Source: Propionibacteriaceae bacterium
GTDB taxonomy: Bacteria; Actinomycetota; Actinomycetes; Propionibacteriales; Propionibacteriaceae
DNA: 64,000 nt
Assembly (NCBI GenBank): GCA_009780915.1
Contig: WQZD01000004.1
Span: 1 to 64,000 of the forward strand
Direction: 5' to 3'
Of the stretch, positions 26,841-35,652 are shown one piece after another. The translations under genes were made by a program, and so were the position numbers. Each line of letters starts with the position of its first letter. The first letter of the stretch is position 1. The notes beneath the pieces are model-generated. The model was not told where the DNA came from, did not search any database, and saw only the letters and a program-made list of their open reading frames with translations.

Positions 26841-27298
26841 TGGGTGACACGACCCAGACCGAACGTCGTCTCAGGGACCTGAAGCGGACCGTCGTGGAGG
26901 CGCGAGCCGTGCCGATGTCCGCGTCCTGCATGATGAACAGGGCGGAGACTCTCGCCTTCATTGATGCAATCATTGCTGGTTTGGAAGAAGACATCGAGAC
27001 GCGCGCACGCCAGGAGTCCAACTCCGGCCGACGTGGCTGGGACATCGTCGACCAGACCGAGATCGTCCAGGAAGCCAAGACTCGCGCCGCCCGTATCGAA
27101 GCCAAGGCCAAGGCCGAGCAGGAGGAACTGCTGGCCGAGGCGGACCGCTACGTCGAGACCCGCCTCGCCTCGTTCGAGGCCGAGCTCCAGGTCACCTTGT
27201 CCCGGGTCGGCGTCATGCGGGAGCGCCTGATGAGTAGGGTCAAGTCCGACGACGGCGACGACCAGCAGACCTCGATCCTGCCGCGGTGGACCATCTGA
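26840..27298 (+). CDS. Short SepIVA/DivIVA-like coiled-coil protein
   Basis: This 152-aa protein matches both ends of mycobacterial SepIVA (Rv2927c), which is encoded at the same place, next to DUF177 and rnc. Residues 10-45 (VVEARAVPMSASCMMNRAET) match SepIVA's N-terminal 'EEARGVPMTAGCVVPRGD' block. The C-terminal part (ADRYVETRLASFEAELQVTL) matches its 'DIYVDNKLAEFEEFLNGTL' block. The middle is an Ala/Glu/Lys-rich coiled coil but much shorter than in SepIVA (about 245 aa). SepIVA takes part in septum formation and polar growth; a related role is inferred. Overlaps on both sides place it in a coupled operon. GGAG precedes ATG 26840. Confidence 0.75.
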   Translation: MGDTTQTERRLRDLKRTVVEARAVPMSASCMMNRAETLAFIDAIIAGLEEDIETRARQESNSGRRGWDIVDQTEIVQEAKTRAARIEAKAKAEQEELLAEADRYVETRLASFEAELQVTLSRVGVMRERLMSRVKSDDGDDQQTSILPRWTI

Positions 27299-27825
27299 TG
27301 TCCCGCCATGACTTCCAGGTGAGCCTGGCTGACCTGCCTCGAACGCAGGGAGCGTGCACACGTTTTCGCATCGACGCGGGTTTCGACGAGGCGATTGAGA
27401 CCGGTTTAGTGTGTTTGCCGGCTCGACGCCTCGTCGCGGTCGACGGCACGCTGGAATCGGTGGGCGACGGAGTCTTGGCGAGCGCGGTGGCCCGCGCCAC
27501 CCTCGACGCGCAATGCTCACGATGCCTGGCCCCCTTCACCCTGGACGCCGAGGTGGACATCCAAGAGTTGTTCGTCTACCCCGAGCACCAGGGGGAGTAC
27601 GAGGCTGACGAGGTCACGCCGATCCACAACGACACGGTCGATCTGGCCGACGCCGTGCGTGACGCGCTCATCCTCGACCAGCCGCTTATCGCGGTGTGCG
27701 ACCCCGACTGCCCCGGGCTGTGCCCGGTCTGCGGGGTCGATCTGAACGCCGACCCCGACCACACCCACGGCGACGCCGTCGACTCGCGTTGGCTCACGCT
27801 GTCGCAATGGGGTAAGATGTCCTAG
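27298..27825 (+). CDS. DUF177 (YceD) domain protein
   Basis: The 175-aa protein has the DUF177 layout: an N-terminal beta domain, CSRC in the middle, and a C-terminal CDPDCPGLCPVCGVDLN cluster that can bind zinc. Members are encoded before rpmF almost everywhere and are implicated in 23S rRNA accumulation in some organisms. ATG 27298 overlaps the preceding stop (TGATG). A possible rpmF promoter is embedded in its 3' end. Confidence 0.92.
   Translation: MSRHDFQVSLADLPRTQGACTRFRIDAGFDEAIETGLVCLPARRLVAVDGTLESVGDGVLASAVARATLDAQCSRCLAPFTLDAEVDIQELFVYPEHQGEYEADEVTPIHNDTVDLADAVRDALILDQPLIAVCDPDCPGLCPVCGVDLNADPDHTHGDAVDSRWLTLSQWGKMS
27789..27818 (+). promoter_or_regulatory. Putative rpmF promoter inside the DUF177 gene
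   Basis: TTGGCT (27789-27794) and TAAGAT (27813-27818) are 18 bp apart, about 45 bases before the rpmF start. It would let rpmF-rnc be transcribed separately from the upstream operon. Confidence 0.4.
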
Positions 27826-27863
27826 TTGCCCCCAACACGGGCAAGAAGTAAGGAGAAAGACCA

Positions 27864-28055
27864 GTGGCTGTTCCGAAGAGGAGAATGTCGCGTGCCAACA
27901 CGCACGCCCGTCGTTCCCAGTGGAAGGCTCAAGCGCCTCAGTTGGTCACCTGCGCCAATCCTGCTTGCGGTGCCAAGCACTTGCCGCACACGGCGTGCCC
28001 GTCGTGCGGACAGTACGGCCCGCGCGGTTCCCGGCGCCAGGTTCTTCAGGCATAA
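27864..28055 (+). CDS. rpmF: 50S ribosomal protein L32
   Basis: The 63-aa product starts [19 protein letters not shown], the standard L32 N terminus, and has the four-cysteine zinc site CANPACG plus CPSCG, so it is the zinc-binding form. GTG 27864 follows AAGGAG (27850-27855). It lies between DUF177 and rnc, the usual arrangement. Confidence 0.96.
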   Translation: MAVPKRRMSRANTHARRSQWKAQAPQLVTCANPACGAKHLPHTACPSCGQYGPRGSRRQVLQA

Positions 28056-28061
28056 CGGGGT

Positions 28062-28751
28062 GTGAGCCGACTCACAGATCTCTTTCATGAGTTGGGGATT
28101 TCCATTGATCCCCAACTCATGGATCTCGCCTTCACCCATCGTTCCTGGGCGTACGAGAATGGTCGCGGCGCCACCAATGAGCGCTTGGAGTTCCTCGGGG
28201 ACTCTGTGCTCGGCGCCATCGTCACCGAGCACATCTTCAACCAGTACCCAGACCGTTCCGAGGGTCAGTTGGCCAAGCTGCGCGCCGCGGTGGTCTCCGG
28301 ACACACCCTGGCCGAGGTGGCCCGTACCCTCCAGATCGGACCTGAGCTGAAGTTGGGCCGAGGCGAGATCGCCACCCACGGAGACACCAAAGACTCCATC
28401 CTCGCCGACGCCATGGAGGCGGTGATCGGGGCCGTCCACATCACCGGCGGCTTCGCGCTCAGCGGGGTGTTCGTCCACTGGATCCTCGATCCCGTCATCC
28501 TCGAGGCGGCCGACCTGGGCGCCGGGCTGGACTGGAAGTCCAGTCTCCAGGAGGTGACGTCGCACATGGAGCTGGGGGCGCCGGACTACGCCTGCGTCAC
28601 GACCGGTCCCGACCACGAGCGGGTCTTCACCGCGGAGGTGAGAGTGGCCGACCAGGTCCTCGGTTCGGGCAAGGCGTCGAGCCGACGCGGGGCCGAGCAG
28701 AAAGCCGCCGAGATGGCCTACGAGGCCCTCGTGGGCGACTCGACGAAGTGA
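28062..28751 (+). CDS. rnc: Ribonuclease III
   Basis: RNase III cleaves double-stranded RNA in rRNA maturation and mRNA control. The 229-aa protein carries the signature NERLEFLGDSVLGAIV, the second catalytic acidic region (DAMEAVIGAVHITGG) and a C-terminal double-stranded RNA-binding domain (SRRGAEQKAAEMAYEAL). GTG 28062 lies 6 bp after rpmF with a weak ribosome binding site. Codons 9-20 form a 14-bp perfect hairpin, a possible site for cleavage by its own product. mutM, often the next gene in actinobacteria, is replaced by a GtrA-family gene. Confidence 0.96.
   Translation: MSRLTDLFHELGISIDPQLMDLAFTHRSWAYENGRGATNERLEFLGDSVLGAIVTEHIFNQYPDRSEGQLAKLRAAVVSGHTLAEVARTLQIGPELKLGRGEIATHGDTKDSILADAMEAVIGAVHITGGFALSGVFVHWILDPVILEAADLGAGLDWKSSLQEVTSHMELGAPDYACVTTGPDHERVFTAEVRVADQVLGSGKASSRRGAEQKAAEMAYEALVGDSTK
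28086..28121 (+). promoter_or_regulatory. 14-bp perfect hairpin within the start of rnc
   Basis: CATGAGTTGGGGAT (28086-28099) and ATCCCCAACTCATG (28108-28121) pair without a mismatch across an 8-nt loop. It sits 24 bases into the rnc coding region, so it can act only in the mRNA of its own gene. RNase III genes in other bacteria, including Streptomyces, are autoregulated through cleavage of hairpins in their own transcripts. Confidence 0.85.
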
Positions 28752-28758
28752 GACGCGC

Positions 28759-29322
28759 ATGATCCGTCAAGTCTTTCATCGGTACCGTGGCAGTCTGGGC
28801 CAACTGCTCAGATTCAGCATCGTCGGCGCGTCGGGGGTCCTCGTGAACCTCCTCGTGGCGTACGGCGCCAAGAAGATCGCCCCCCATATCTGGGCCAGCG
28901 CCCAAGAGGGGAACATCTGGCTCCCCATCCCCGGGACACCGTACAACATCCGATGGTTCCTGGTGTTCTCGATGATCGCCTTCGTGGTCGCCAACGTCTC
29001 CAACTATCAGCTCAACAGGGTGTGGTCCTTCAAGTCTGACCACCATGCCGGATGGTTCGCCGAGTTCCTCCCCTTCTTCACCGTGGGGCTCCTGGCCCAA
29101 TGCCTCGGCATGATCCTGGAACAGGCGCTCATGCATCCGAACTCTCCCATCGGGCTCCCCAGTTCGATCTTCGACAATTCCACGGGCCTTCGCACCAAGT
29201 GGTACTGGGCCCACCTGATCATGATCTGCGTGACCATCCCCGTCTCGTTCCTGTTGAACAAGTTCTGGACCTTCCGTGCCATCCGGCGCGCTCCCCACGG
29301 GTCGGCGAACCAGGGGGGTTGA
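28759..29322 (+). CDS. GtrA-family membrane protein
   Basis: The 187-aa protein has four hydrophobic segments and the GtrA hallmarks: an N-terminal LLRFSIVGASGVLVNLLVAY, the internal NYQLNRVWSFKSD, and the C-terminal FLLNKFWTFR. GtrA proteins are thought to help move or flip undecaprenyl-linked sugars for cell-surface glycan decoration. It lies between rnc and smc, with its stop overlapping the smc ATG. This place is normally empty or held by mutM. The substrate cannot be told from sequence. Confidence 0.88.
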   Translation: MIRQVFHRYRGSLGQLLRFSIVGASGVLVNLLVAYGAKKIAPHIWASAQEGNIWLPIPGTPYNIRWFLVFSMIAFVVANVSNYQLNRVWSFKSDHHAGWFAEFLPFFTVGLLAQCLGMILEQALMHPNSPIGLPSSIFDNSTGLRTKWYWAHLIMICVTIPVSFLLNKFWTFRAIRRAPHGSANQGG

Positions 29323-32300
29323 TGTACCTCAAGAAGCTCACCCTGCGGGGATTCAAGTCCTTCGCCTCTCAAACATCGATGACCCTCGAACCGGGCATCA
29401 CCTGCATCGTCGGGCCCAATGGATCCGGCAAGTCCAACGTCGTGGACGCTCTGGCCTGGGTCATGGGCGAGCAGGGGGCGAAGTCCCTGCGCGGGGCGAG
29501 CATGGAAGACGTGATCTTCGCCGGGACGAGCAACCGGGCGCCGTTGGGGCGAGCCGAGATCCAGTTGACGATCGACAACTCCGACGGTGAACTGCCCATC
29601 GACTACGCGGAAGTCACCATCTCCCGCACGAAGTTCCGCAATGGAAGTTCCGAGTACGCGATCAACGGCGCCCAGTGCCGACTCCTCGACGTGCGCGAAC
29701 TGCTCTCCGACTCCGGGATCGGCCGTGAGATGCATGTCGTGGTCGGGCAGGGCGAACTCGACCGAGTCCTGCAAGCCACCCCGGAGACCCGTCGAGGGCT
29801 CGTGGAGGAGGCGGCGGGCGTCCTCAAGCACAGGGAGCGCAAAGAGAAGGCGCTGCGCAAGTTGGAGGCGACCGAGGCCAACCTCAACCGGCTCACCGAC
29901 CTCGTCTCAGAGATCCGCCGCCAATTGAAGCCCTTGGGACGCCAGGCCGAGGTGGCCAAACGCGCGTCCATGGTGCAGGCCGACGTGAGGGACGCCAAGG
30001 CCCGGCTGCTGGCCGACGACCTGAGCCAGGCCCAGGGACTCCTCGGCGCCCAGATCGCCGACGAGGAGCAGGTGCGCGCCAAGCGCCGCCAGGTCGAGTC
30101 AGACCTGGAGAAGGCCCGCCTCGTCGAGGACGATTCGCGGGCGGCCATGGCGGCCACGGACGGCGCGTACCGTCGTCTCCAGGAGGTCTGGTTCGCCGTG
30201 TCGGGGATATCCGAGAGGGTCAGGTCCATCGTGACCCTGGCCGACGAGCGGGTCCGCAACGCCGAGGCGATGCCCCTGCCCAGCCCCAACCCTGACAGGG
30301 ACCCCGAGACACTGCTCGCCCAGGCGGAGAGGATGTCCGAGGGGGAGACGAAGCTGCGGTCCGAGATCGCCAGCCGGGCGGCGGCGTTGGAGCAGGCCGG
30401 CGCGGTCCGTGCCCAGGCCGAGGCCGAGCACGCCGAGGCGGAGAAGGCGTTCGAGGCGAGGGTGAGGGCGAGTTCTGACCGCCGGGAGGGCTTGGCCCGT
30501 CTCTCGGGCCAGATCACCTCTGTGAGCGCGCGCGTGGAGTCGGGGCAGGCCGCAGTGGAGCGATTGAAGGCGACCAGCGTGAGCGCCGCCGAGGCCGCCG
30601 AGGCGGCTGGCGCCACCGCGACGCAGGTCGACCAGGGGCTTCCCGAGGCCCAGGCGCTGGTGCAGGAGCGCGAGGCCGCCGACGCGAGCGGCCGTCTCGC
30701 TGTGGATCACGCCGCGGGCGAGGTGGACGCCCTGCGGTCCGCCGTCCAGGCGCTGGTCGAGACCAGGGCGGGGCTGACCGCCCGTGTCGAGGCGCTGCGG
30801 ATGGCCCAGCAGGCCCAGAACGACGGCGCCGCGTGGGTCGCGGCCCAGACCAGCCTGACAGGAGTGCGCGCGCCCGTGGCGTCGCTCATCCAGGTCGAGC
30901 CGGGGTACGAGCAGGCGGTGGCGACCGGATTGGGAGCGGTGACCGACGCGGTGGTCGTGACCGACGTCGCCAGTGGTGTCACCGCGATCGAGGCATTACG
31001 CGCGTCGGACCAGGGACGAGCCGGGCTGCTCGTCGGCGCCGACGCCCCCGGCGGATCGCCCACCACCCCGGGGCCGGGGCGTCCCCTCATGTCGGTGTTG
31101 ACCGGCGACGAGACCGTCCTGGCGGCGTTGGCCCATCTGATGGGTCACATCCGCGTCGTGGACTCGTTGGATGAGGCCCGATCCGTGATCGCGGACCATC
31201 CTGACGCGGTGGCCGTCACCCGCGACGGGGACTGGGTCAGCTCGTGGCTGGTCTCGGGAGGATCTCCCGCGTCCCAGTCAGCCCTGCACATCGCGTCCGC
31301 CCTGAACGAGGCCGAGACCCGGTTGGCCGGTCTGGTCGACGAGGTGGCCGCGGCCCAGGCGGCCCTCGGCCAGGCGCAGTCGCGCCAGGCGCAGGCCAAG
31401 GCCGCGTCCGACGAGGCCCGATGGGCAGCCGACGAGGCGAAGGCGGGGCTCGCACGACTGCGGCAGCGTACCGCCCAGGTGACACAGACCCACGCCCTGG
31501 CTCGCGCGGAAGCCGAGCGGGCGGGCGAGCAGGCGGCCAGGGCCGAGCAGGACCTGGTCCGCGACCAAGCCCTCCTCGTGGACCTGCGCGAGCGGTTGGC
31601 GCTCGCCGAACAGACCCAGGAGGCCGGCCACCCCGACCCCTCGGCCAGGGACGCTCTGGCGGAGGCCGCGAAGAAGGCCCGTGCCCAGGAGATGGAGGCC
31701 CGTCTGGGATTGCGTACCCTCGAAGAGAGGGTGAGGTCCATGGCCGGCCAAGCCGAGTCCCTGCGCAAGACCGCCCAGTCCGAGGCCACAGCCCGTGCCG
31801 AGGCCGACGCCCGTCGTGCCCGTCTGGCCCGACAGTCGCAGGCCGCGCGCACCGTCGCCATGGCCGGGCAATGGCTGTTTGAGCAGGCGCAGGCCAGCAG
31901 ACGCCTCGCTGAGCGTGACCGCGACCAGATCGGCACACAACGGTCCGAGGCCGAGTCACGTGCGGAGGCCGCCCGCGTGAAGGTACGTCAGCTCTCGGGC
32001 GACCTCGAAGCCCTCGTCGACTCCGTCCATCGCGACGAGCTCAACCGCACCCAGCAGAGGATGAGGATCGACGCCCTCGCCGAGAGGGCCATGACCGAGG
32101 TCGGATTGGACCAGGAGACGCTCATGGCCCAGTACGGGCCGGACCAGCCCGTCCCCACCGGAGAGCCGGATCCGGACACGGGCGAGCAGGCGCTGGTGGC
32201 TTTCAACCGCGAGGAGCAGCTCAAGAGGCTGCGCACAGCGGAGAGGGACCTGCAACTGCTGGGGAAGATCAACCCGCTGGCGCTGGAGGAGTTCGACGCC

Positions 32301-32858
32301 ATGCAGGAGCGGCACGGCTTCTTGGCCGGCCAACTGGAGGACCTGAAGAAGACGAGGGCCGATCTGCTGAGCATCGTCGAGGACGTGGACGCCCGCGTGA
32401 AGGAAGTCTTCGCGCAGGCGTACGTCGACGTGGCGCGAGAGTTCTCCGCCACCTTCGCCCGGCTGTTCCCCGGGGGCGAGGGAGGGCTGGTCCTCACCGA
32501 GCCCGACCAATGGCTGACCACGGGCATCGACGTGGAGGCGCGTCCTGCGGGGAAGAAGGTCAAGCGACTGTCCCTGCTCTCCGGCGGCGAACGGTCGCTG
32601 GTGGCGGTGTGCTTCCTCGTCGCCCTGTTCAAGGCGCGCCCGAGCCCCTTCTACATCCTCGACGAGGTCGAGGCGGCCCTGGACGACACCAACCTGGGTC
32701 GGCTGCTGGACATCTACGAGGAGCTGAGGACCACCTCCCAGCTTCTGGTGATCACCCATCAGAAGAGGACGATGGAGATCGCCGACACCCTGTACGGCGT
32801 GACGATGGGCTCGGACGGCACCTCCACCGTGGTGAGCCAGCGCCTGCGCGAAGACTGA
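29322..32858 (+). CDS. smc: Chromosome segregation protein SMC
   Basis: The 1178-aa protein is a full-length SMC ATPase, the core of the condensin-like complex. Walker A is GPNGSGKS (31-38). Two long Ala/Glu/Arg-rich coiled coils flank a hinge region around residues 500-640. The C-terminal ABC signature LSGGERS (about 1086) and Walker B YILDEVEAALDD (about 1109) complete the head. ATG 29322 gives the family start MYLKKLTLRGFKSFA; the frame is open further upstream but without similarity. scpA and scpB are not in the window. Start-stop overlap with the GtrA gene suggests coupling. Confidence 0.96.
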   Translation: MYLKKLTLRGFKSFASQTSMTLEPGITCIVGPNGSGKSNVVDALAWVMGEQGAKSLRGASMEDVIFAGTSNRAPLGRAEIQLTIDNSDGELPIDYAEVTISRTKFRNGSSEYAINGAQCRLLDVRELLSDSGIGREMHVVVGQGELDRVLQATPETRRGLVEEAAGVLKHRERKEKALRKLEATEANLNRLTDLVSEIRRQLKPLGRQAEVAKRASMVQADVRDAKARLLADDLSQAQGLLGAQIADEEQVRAKRRQVESDLEKARLVEDDSRAAMAATDGAYRRLQEVWFAVSGISERVRSIVTLADERVRNAEAMPLPSPNPDRDPETLLAQAERMSEGETKLRSEIASRAAALEQAGAVRAQAEAEHAEAEKAFEARVRASSDRREGLARLSGQITSVSARVESGQAAVERLKATSVSAAEAAEAAGATATQVDQGLPEAQALVQEREAADASGRLAVDHAAGEVDALRSAVQALVETRAGLTARVEALRMAQQAQNDGAAWVAAQTSLTGVRAPVASLIQVEPGYEQAVATGLGAVTDAVVVTDVASGVTAIEALRASDQGRAGLLVGADAPGGSPTTPGPGRPLMSVLTGDETVLAALAHLMGHIRVVDSLDEARSVIADHPDAVAVTRDGDWVSSWLVSGGSPASQSALHIASALNEAETRLAGLVDEVAAAQAALGQAQSRQAQAKAASDEARWAADEAKAGLARLRQRTAQVTQTHALARAEAERAGEQAARAEQDLVRDQALLVDLRERLALAEQTQEAGHPDPSARDALAEAAKKARAQEMEARLGLRTLEERVRSMAGQAESLRKTAQSEATARAEADARRARLARQSQAARTVAMAGQWLFEQAQASRRLAERDRDQIGTQRSEAESRAEAARVKVRQLSGDLEALVDSVHRDELNRTQQRMRIDALAERAMTEVGLDQETLMAQYGPDQPVPTGEPDPDTGEQALVAFNREEQLKRLRTAERDLQLLGKINPLALEEFDAMQERHGFLAGQLEDLKKTRADLLSIVEDVDARVKEVFAQAYVDVAREFSATFARLFPGGEGGLVLTEPDQWLTTGIDVEARPAGKKVKRLSLLSGGERSLVAVCFLVALFKARPSPFYILDEVEAALDDTNLGRLLDIYEELRTTSQLLVITHQKRTMEIADTLYGVTMGSDGTSTVVSQRLRED

Positions 32859-32897
32859 CCGACGACGGGTGTCACAGCCCGCGATGTCTTGGAACCG

Positions 32898-32920
32898 TGT
32901 GACATAATTGAGATGTCACA
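32898..32920. promoter_or_regulatory. Palindrome overlapping a possible promoter before the small membrane protein
   Basis: TGTGACAT (32898-32905) and ATGTCACA (32913-32920) form a perfect 8-bp inverted repeat with 7 bp between. A third TGTCACA lies at 32870-32876. CATAAT (32903-32908), preceded by TGA, looks like an extended -10 inside the palindrome. The arrangement suits an operator over a promoter serving the small gene and possibly ftsY. Confidence 0.5.
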
Positions 32921-32956
32921 GTGTCGCTCACCCCTTGAAGGAGATCGAGTCCACCC

Positions 32957-33175
32957 ATGGTCATTGCCGTAATAATGTTGCTTCTTGTCGTCCTCGTCGC
33001 TCTGGGCGTCCTCCTCGCCGCGTGGGCGGGCGCGGGGCGGGCCACGACGTCCGGGGCGCCGGCGAGCCTGGTCGCGTGGGGGAAGAAGGCCTCCGACTAC
33101 CTCAACGGCGACATCCACGCTGCGGCGCGCTCGCGCTCGCGCTCGACGAACACGACACGACTGTCGCGCCGCTGA
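32957..33175 (+). CDS. Small membrane protein between smc and ftsY
   Basis: The 72-aa product has one N-terminal hydrophobic segment (about residues 2-25) followed by a Ser/Arg-rich basic tail, so it is likely a single-pass protein with a cytoplasmic tail. GAAGGAG at 32938-32944 precedes ATG 32957 by a slightly long spacing. It ends 38 bp before ftsY. I do not recognise a family. Position next to the membrane-targeting GTPase FtsY is suggestive but not evidence of function. Confidence 0.6.
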   Translation: MVIAVIMLLLVVLVALGVLLAAWAGAGRATTSGAPASLVAWGKKASDYLNGDIHAAARSRSRSTNTTRLSRR

Positions 33176-33213
33176 GGACTGCTCGACGGGTCCATCGCGT
33201 AGGATAGTCGGTC

Positions 33214-34377
33214 GTGGACATGATCTTCTGGTACATCATGGCGGGCGTCTTGCTCGCCGTTCTCATCGCCACCGGCATCGTGGTGACCTCCAACATCCGA
33301 CACAGGCGCACGCGCCTAGAGGCCGGCGCCGGACAGGCCCTGCTCGAGCCGGGCGAGCCTGGCACGGGCGAGGCCTCCTCGCCGGACGCGATCGACGCGA
33401 CGCCGAGCGAGCCGGAGGCGGAGGGCGAGCCGGAGGCGACCTCCCATGCCGCCCCTGAGGCGCCGGCCACGCGGTTCGCCCGTCTGCGCCAGCGCCTGGC
33501 GTCGAGCAACAATGCGCTCGCGCGTGGGTTGGCTGACCTGCTGGCCTCGGACAAGATCTCCGCGCAGACCTGGGAGGATTTCGAGGCGACCCTGATCTCG
33601 TCCGACCTCGGCGTGGGGCCCGCCACTGAACTGGTGGCCCGGCTGAAGTCGCGTCTGGCCATCGACGGGGTGTCCGATCCGGATCAAGCCACCGCCGTGC
33701 TGCGGGAGGAGTTGGTGCGGCTCGTCGATCCGACCATGGACCGCAGCCTCGACCTGACTGTCGAGAAGAATCCCGCGGTCGTCATGGTCGTCGGGGTCAA
33801 CGGGACGGGCAAGACCACCACGGTGGGCAAGCTCGCCCGCGACCTGGTCGCCTCGGGGGCGACCGTCCTCCTCGGCGCGGCCGACACGTTCCGCGCCGCC
33901 GCCGCCGACCAGTTGTCGACCTGGGGGGACCGCATCGGGGTGCGCACCGTCCGGGGCCCGGAAGGCGCCGATCCGGCGTCCGTCGCCTTCGACGCCGTGC
34001 GCACCGGGGCGGACGAGGGCGTGGACGTCGTCCTGGTGGACACCGCCGGGCGCCTGCACAACAAGACCAACCTGATGGACGAGCTGGGCAAGGTCAAGCG
34101 CGTCATCGAGAAGACCGCTCCCGTGAAGGAGACCCTGCTGGTCCTCGACGCCACGACGGGCCAGAACGGCTTGGTCCAGGCCCGCGTCTTCGCCGAGGTC
34201 GTCCATGTCACGGGCATCATCCTGACCAAAATGGACGGCTCCGCCAAGGGCGGCATCGTCGTGGCCGTCCAGCAGGAGCTGGGGGTCCCGGTGAAGTTCA
34301 TCGGACTGGGGGAGGGCGCCGACGATCTTGCCCCCTTCGACCCCGAACAGTTCGTCGACGGGCTCTTGGGGCGGTGA
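33214..34377 (+). CDS. ftsY: Signal recognition particle receptor FtsY
   Basis: FtsY is the membrane receptor that docks SRP-ribosome complexes at the Sec translocon. The 387-aa protein has an N-terminal membrane segment (about 4-26), an acidic Glu/Ala/Pro-rich A domain to about residue 85, and the NG domain with GVNGTGKTTTVGKLA, DTFRAAAADQL, DTAGRLHNK and TKMDGSAKGG. The GTG start encodes the hydrophobic anchor typical of actinobacterial FtsY. It lies downstream of smc as usual. Confidence 0.96.
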   Translation: MDMIFWYIMAGVLLAVLIATGIVVTSNIRHRRTRLEAGAGQALLEPGEPGTGEASSPDAIDATPSEPEAEGEPEATSHAAPEAPATRFARLRQRLASSNNALARGLADLLASDKISAQTWEDFEATLISSDLGVGPATELVARLKSRLAIDGVSDPDQATAVLREELVRLVDPTMDRSLDLTVEKNPAVVMVVGVNGTGKTTTVGKLARDLVASGATVLLGAADTFRAAAADQLSTWGDRIGVRTVRGPEGADPASVAFDAVRTGADEGVDVVLVDTAGRLHNKTNLMDELGKVKRVIEKTAPVKETLLVLDATTGQNGLVQARVFAEVVHVTGIILTKMDGSAKGGIVVAVQQELGVPVKFIGLGEGADDLAPFDPEQFVDGLLGR

Positions 34378-34381
34378 CGCC

Positions 34382-34948
34382 ATGAGTGAGTCTGCGAATC
34401 CGACGACGGGCCCCACGGTGGTGATCCGTCGGGCCGCCGACGCCGACGCCGAGGCGATGCAAGAGATCTTCAACCAGGAGGTGGTGGGCTCCACCGCGTC
34501 GTGGGAGTGGTTCCCCCTGTCGAACGACGATTGGCGTGCCTGGTTCCATGAGCACACGAAGGAACATCACGTCTTGCTCGTCGCCGAGGTCGACCACGCG
34601 GTGGCCGGTTTCGCCGGGTACGGGGAGTTCCGCGCCAAGCAGGGCTACGTGTCCACGGTGGAGGACTCCGTCTTCCTGAGGGAGGGGTACCGGGGGATGG
34701 GCCTGGGGACCCGTCTGTTGAGCGCCCTGATGGATCAGGCTCGCGCCAGGTCGGTCCACGCCATGGTGGCCGCCGTCACGAGCGAGAACGAGGCGTCCAT
34801 CCGGTTGCATGAGGCGTGTGGATTCCGCCAGGTCGGGTACTTGCCGCAGGTCGGCCACAAGTTCGGCCGCTGGCTGGACCTGGTCCTCCTCCAGGCGACG
34901 CTCGACGAGGACCCGATCCCGGGGCGCTGCGCGCGTTCGGTAGACTGA
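34382..34948 (+). CDS. GNAT-family N-acetyltransferase
   Basis: The 188-aa protein has the GNAT core: acetyl-CoA binding loop [14 protein letters not shown] and the following '[25 protein letters not shown]' segment, which resembles phosphinothricin/methionine-sulfoximine acetyltransferases (Pat/MnaT type). Such enzymes acetylate small amines; the natural substrate here is unknown. ATG 34382 lies 4 bp after ftsY. It is followed 5 bp later by rpe, so ftsY-GNAT-rpe-thrC may be one transcript. Confidence 0.85.
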   Translation: MSESANPTTGPTVVIRRAADADAEAMQEIFNQEVVGSTASWEWFPLSNDDWRAWFHEHTKEHHVLLVAEVDHAVAGFAGYGEFRAKQGYVSTVEDSVFLREGYRGMGLGTRLLSALMDQARARSVHAMVAAVTSENEASIRLHEACGFRQVGYLPQVGHKFGRWLDLVLLQATLDEDPIPGRCARSVD

Positions 34949-34953
34949 CGCCT

Positions 34954-35652
34954 GTGAGAATCACCCCGAGCATCCTGAACGCCGATTTCACCCGGTTGGG
35001 CGACGAAATCGCGCGTGTGCCGTCGGCGGACGCCATCCATATCGACGTGATGGACAATCATTTCGTCCCCAACCTGACCATCGGCTTGCCCGTGGTCGAG
35101 TCGGTGCGGGCGATGACTGCCCAGATGCTGGACATCCACCTCATGATCGAGGACCCCGATCGATGGGCCCCGTCGTACGCCGAGGCGGGGGCCGAGTCGG
35201 TCACCTTCCACATGGAGGCCGCCCGTGCGCCCGTACGCTTGGCGCGTACACTGAGGGCCGCCGGGGCCAGGGCGGGCGCCGCTCTCAACCCGGCCACGTC
35301 CGCGTCGGTGCTGACGTCGGTCCTGGGCGAGATCGACACCGTCCTCGTCATGAGCGTCGAGCCCGGGTTCGGCGCCCAACCCTTCCTCGACCTCGTCGTG
35401 CCCAAGATCGCCGAGATACGCTCGATGATCTCGGCCGCCGACCTGGACGTGTGGGTCCAGATGGACGGTGGGATATCCCTGGAGACCATCGAGCGCTGCG
35501 TCGAAGCCGGTGCCGACACCTTCGTCGCCGGATCGGCCGTCTTCCGTGCCCAGGACCCCGACCAGATGGTGCGCCAGTTGCGCGACACCGCGCAGGCCGC
35601 CTCGGCGGGCGCACGCACCGTGTCGGCATGCGCGTGCGGGAGGCGCGGATGA
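34954..35652 (+). CDS. rpe: Ribulose-phosphate 3-epimerase
   Basis: Rpe interconverts ribulose-5-phosphate and xylulose-5-phosphate in the pentose phosphate pathway. The 232-aa TIM-barrel protein starts [18 protein letters not shown] and has [17 protein letters not shown] and [15 protein letters not shown], with the metal-binding His/Asp residues, then [11 protein letters not shown] 34954 is chosen from family similarity. Its stop overlaps the thrC ATG. Confidence 0.95.
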   Translation: MRITPSILNADFTRLGDEIARVPSADAIHIDVMDNHFVPNLTIGLPVVESVRAMTAQMLDIHLMIEDPDRWAPSYAEAGAESVTFHMEAARAPVRLARTLRAAGARAGAALNPATSASVLTSVLGEIDTVLVMSVEPGFGAQPFLDLVVPKIAEIRSMISAADLDVWVQMDGGISLETIERCVEAGADTFVAGSAVFRAQDPDQMVRQLRDTAQAASAGARTVSACACGRRG

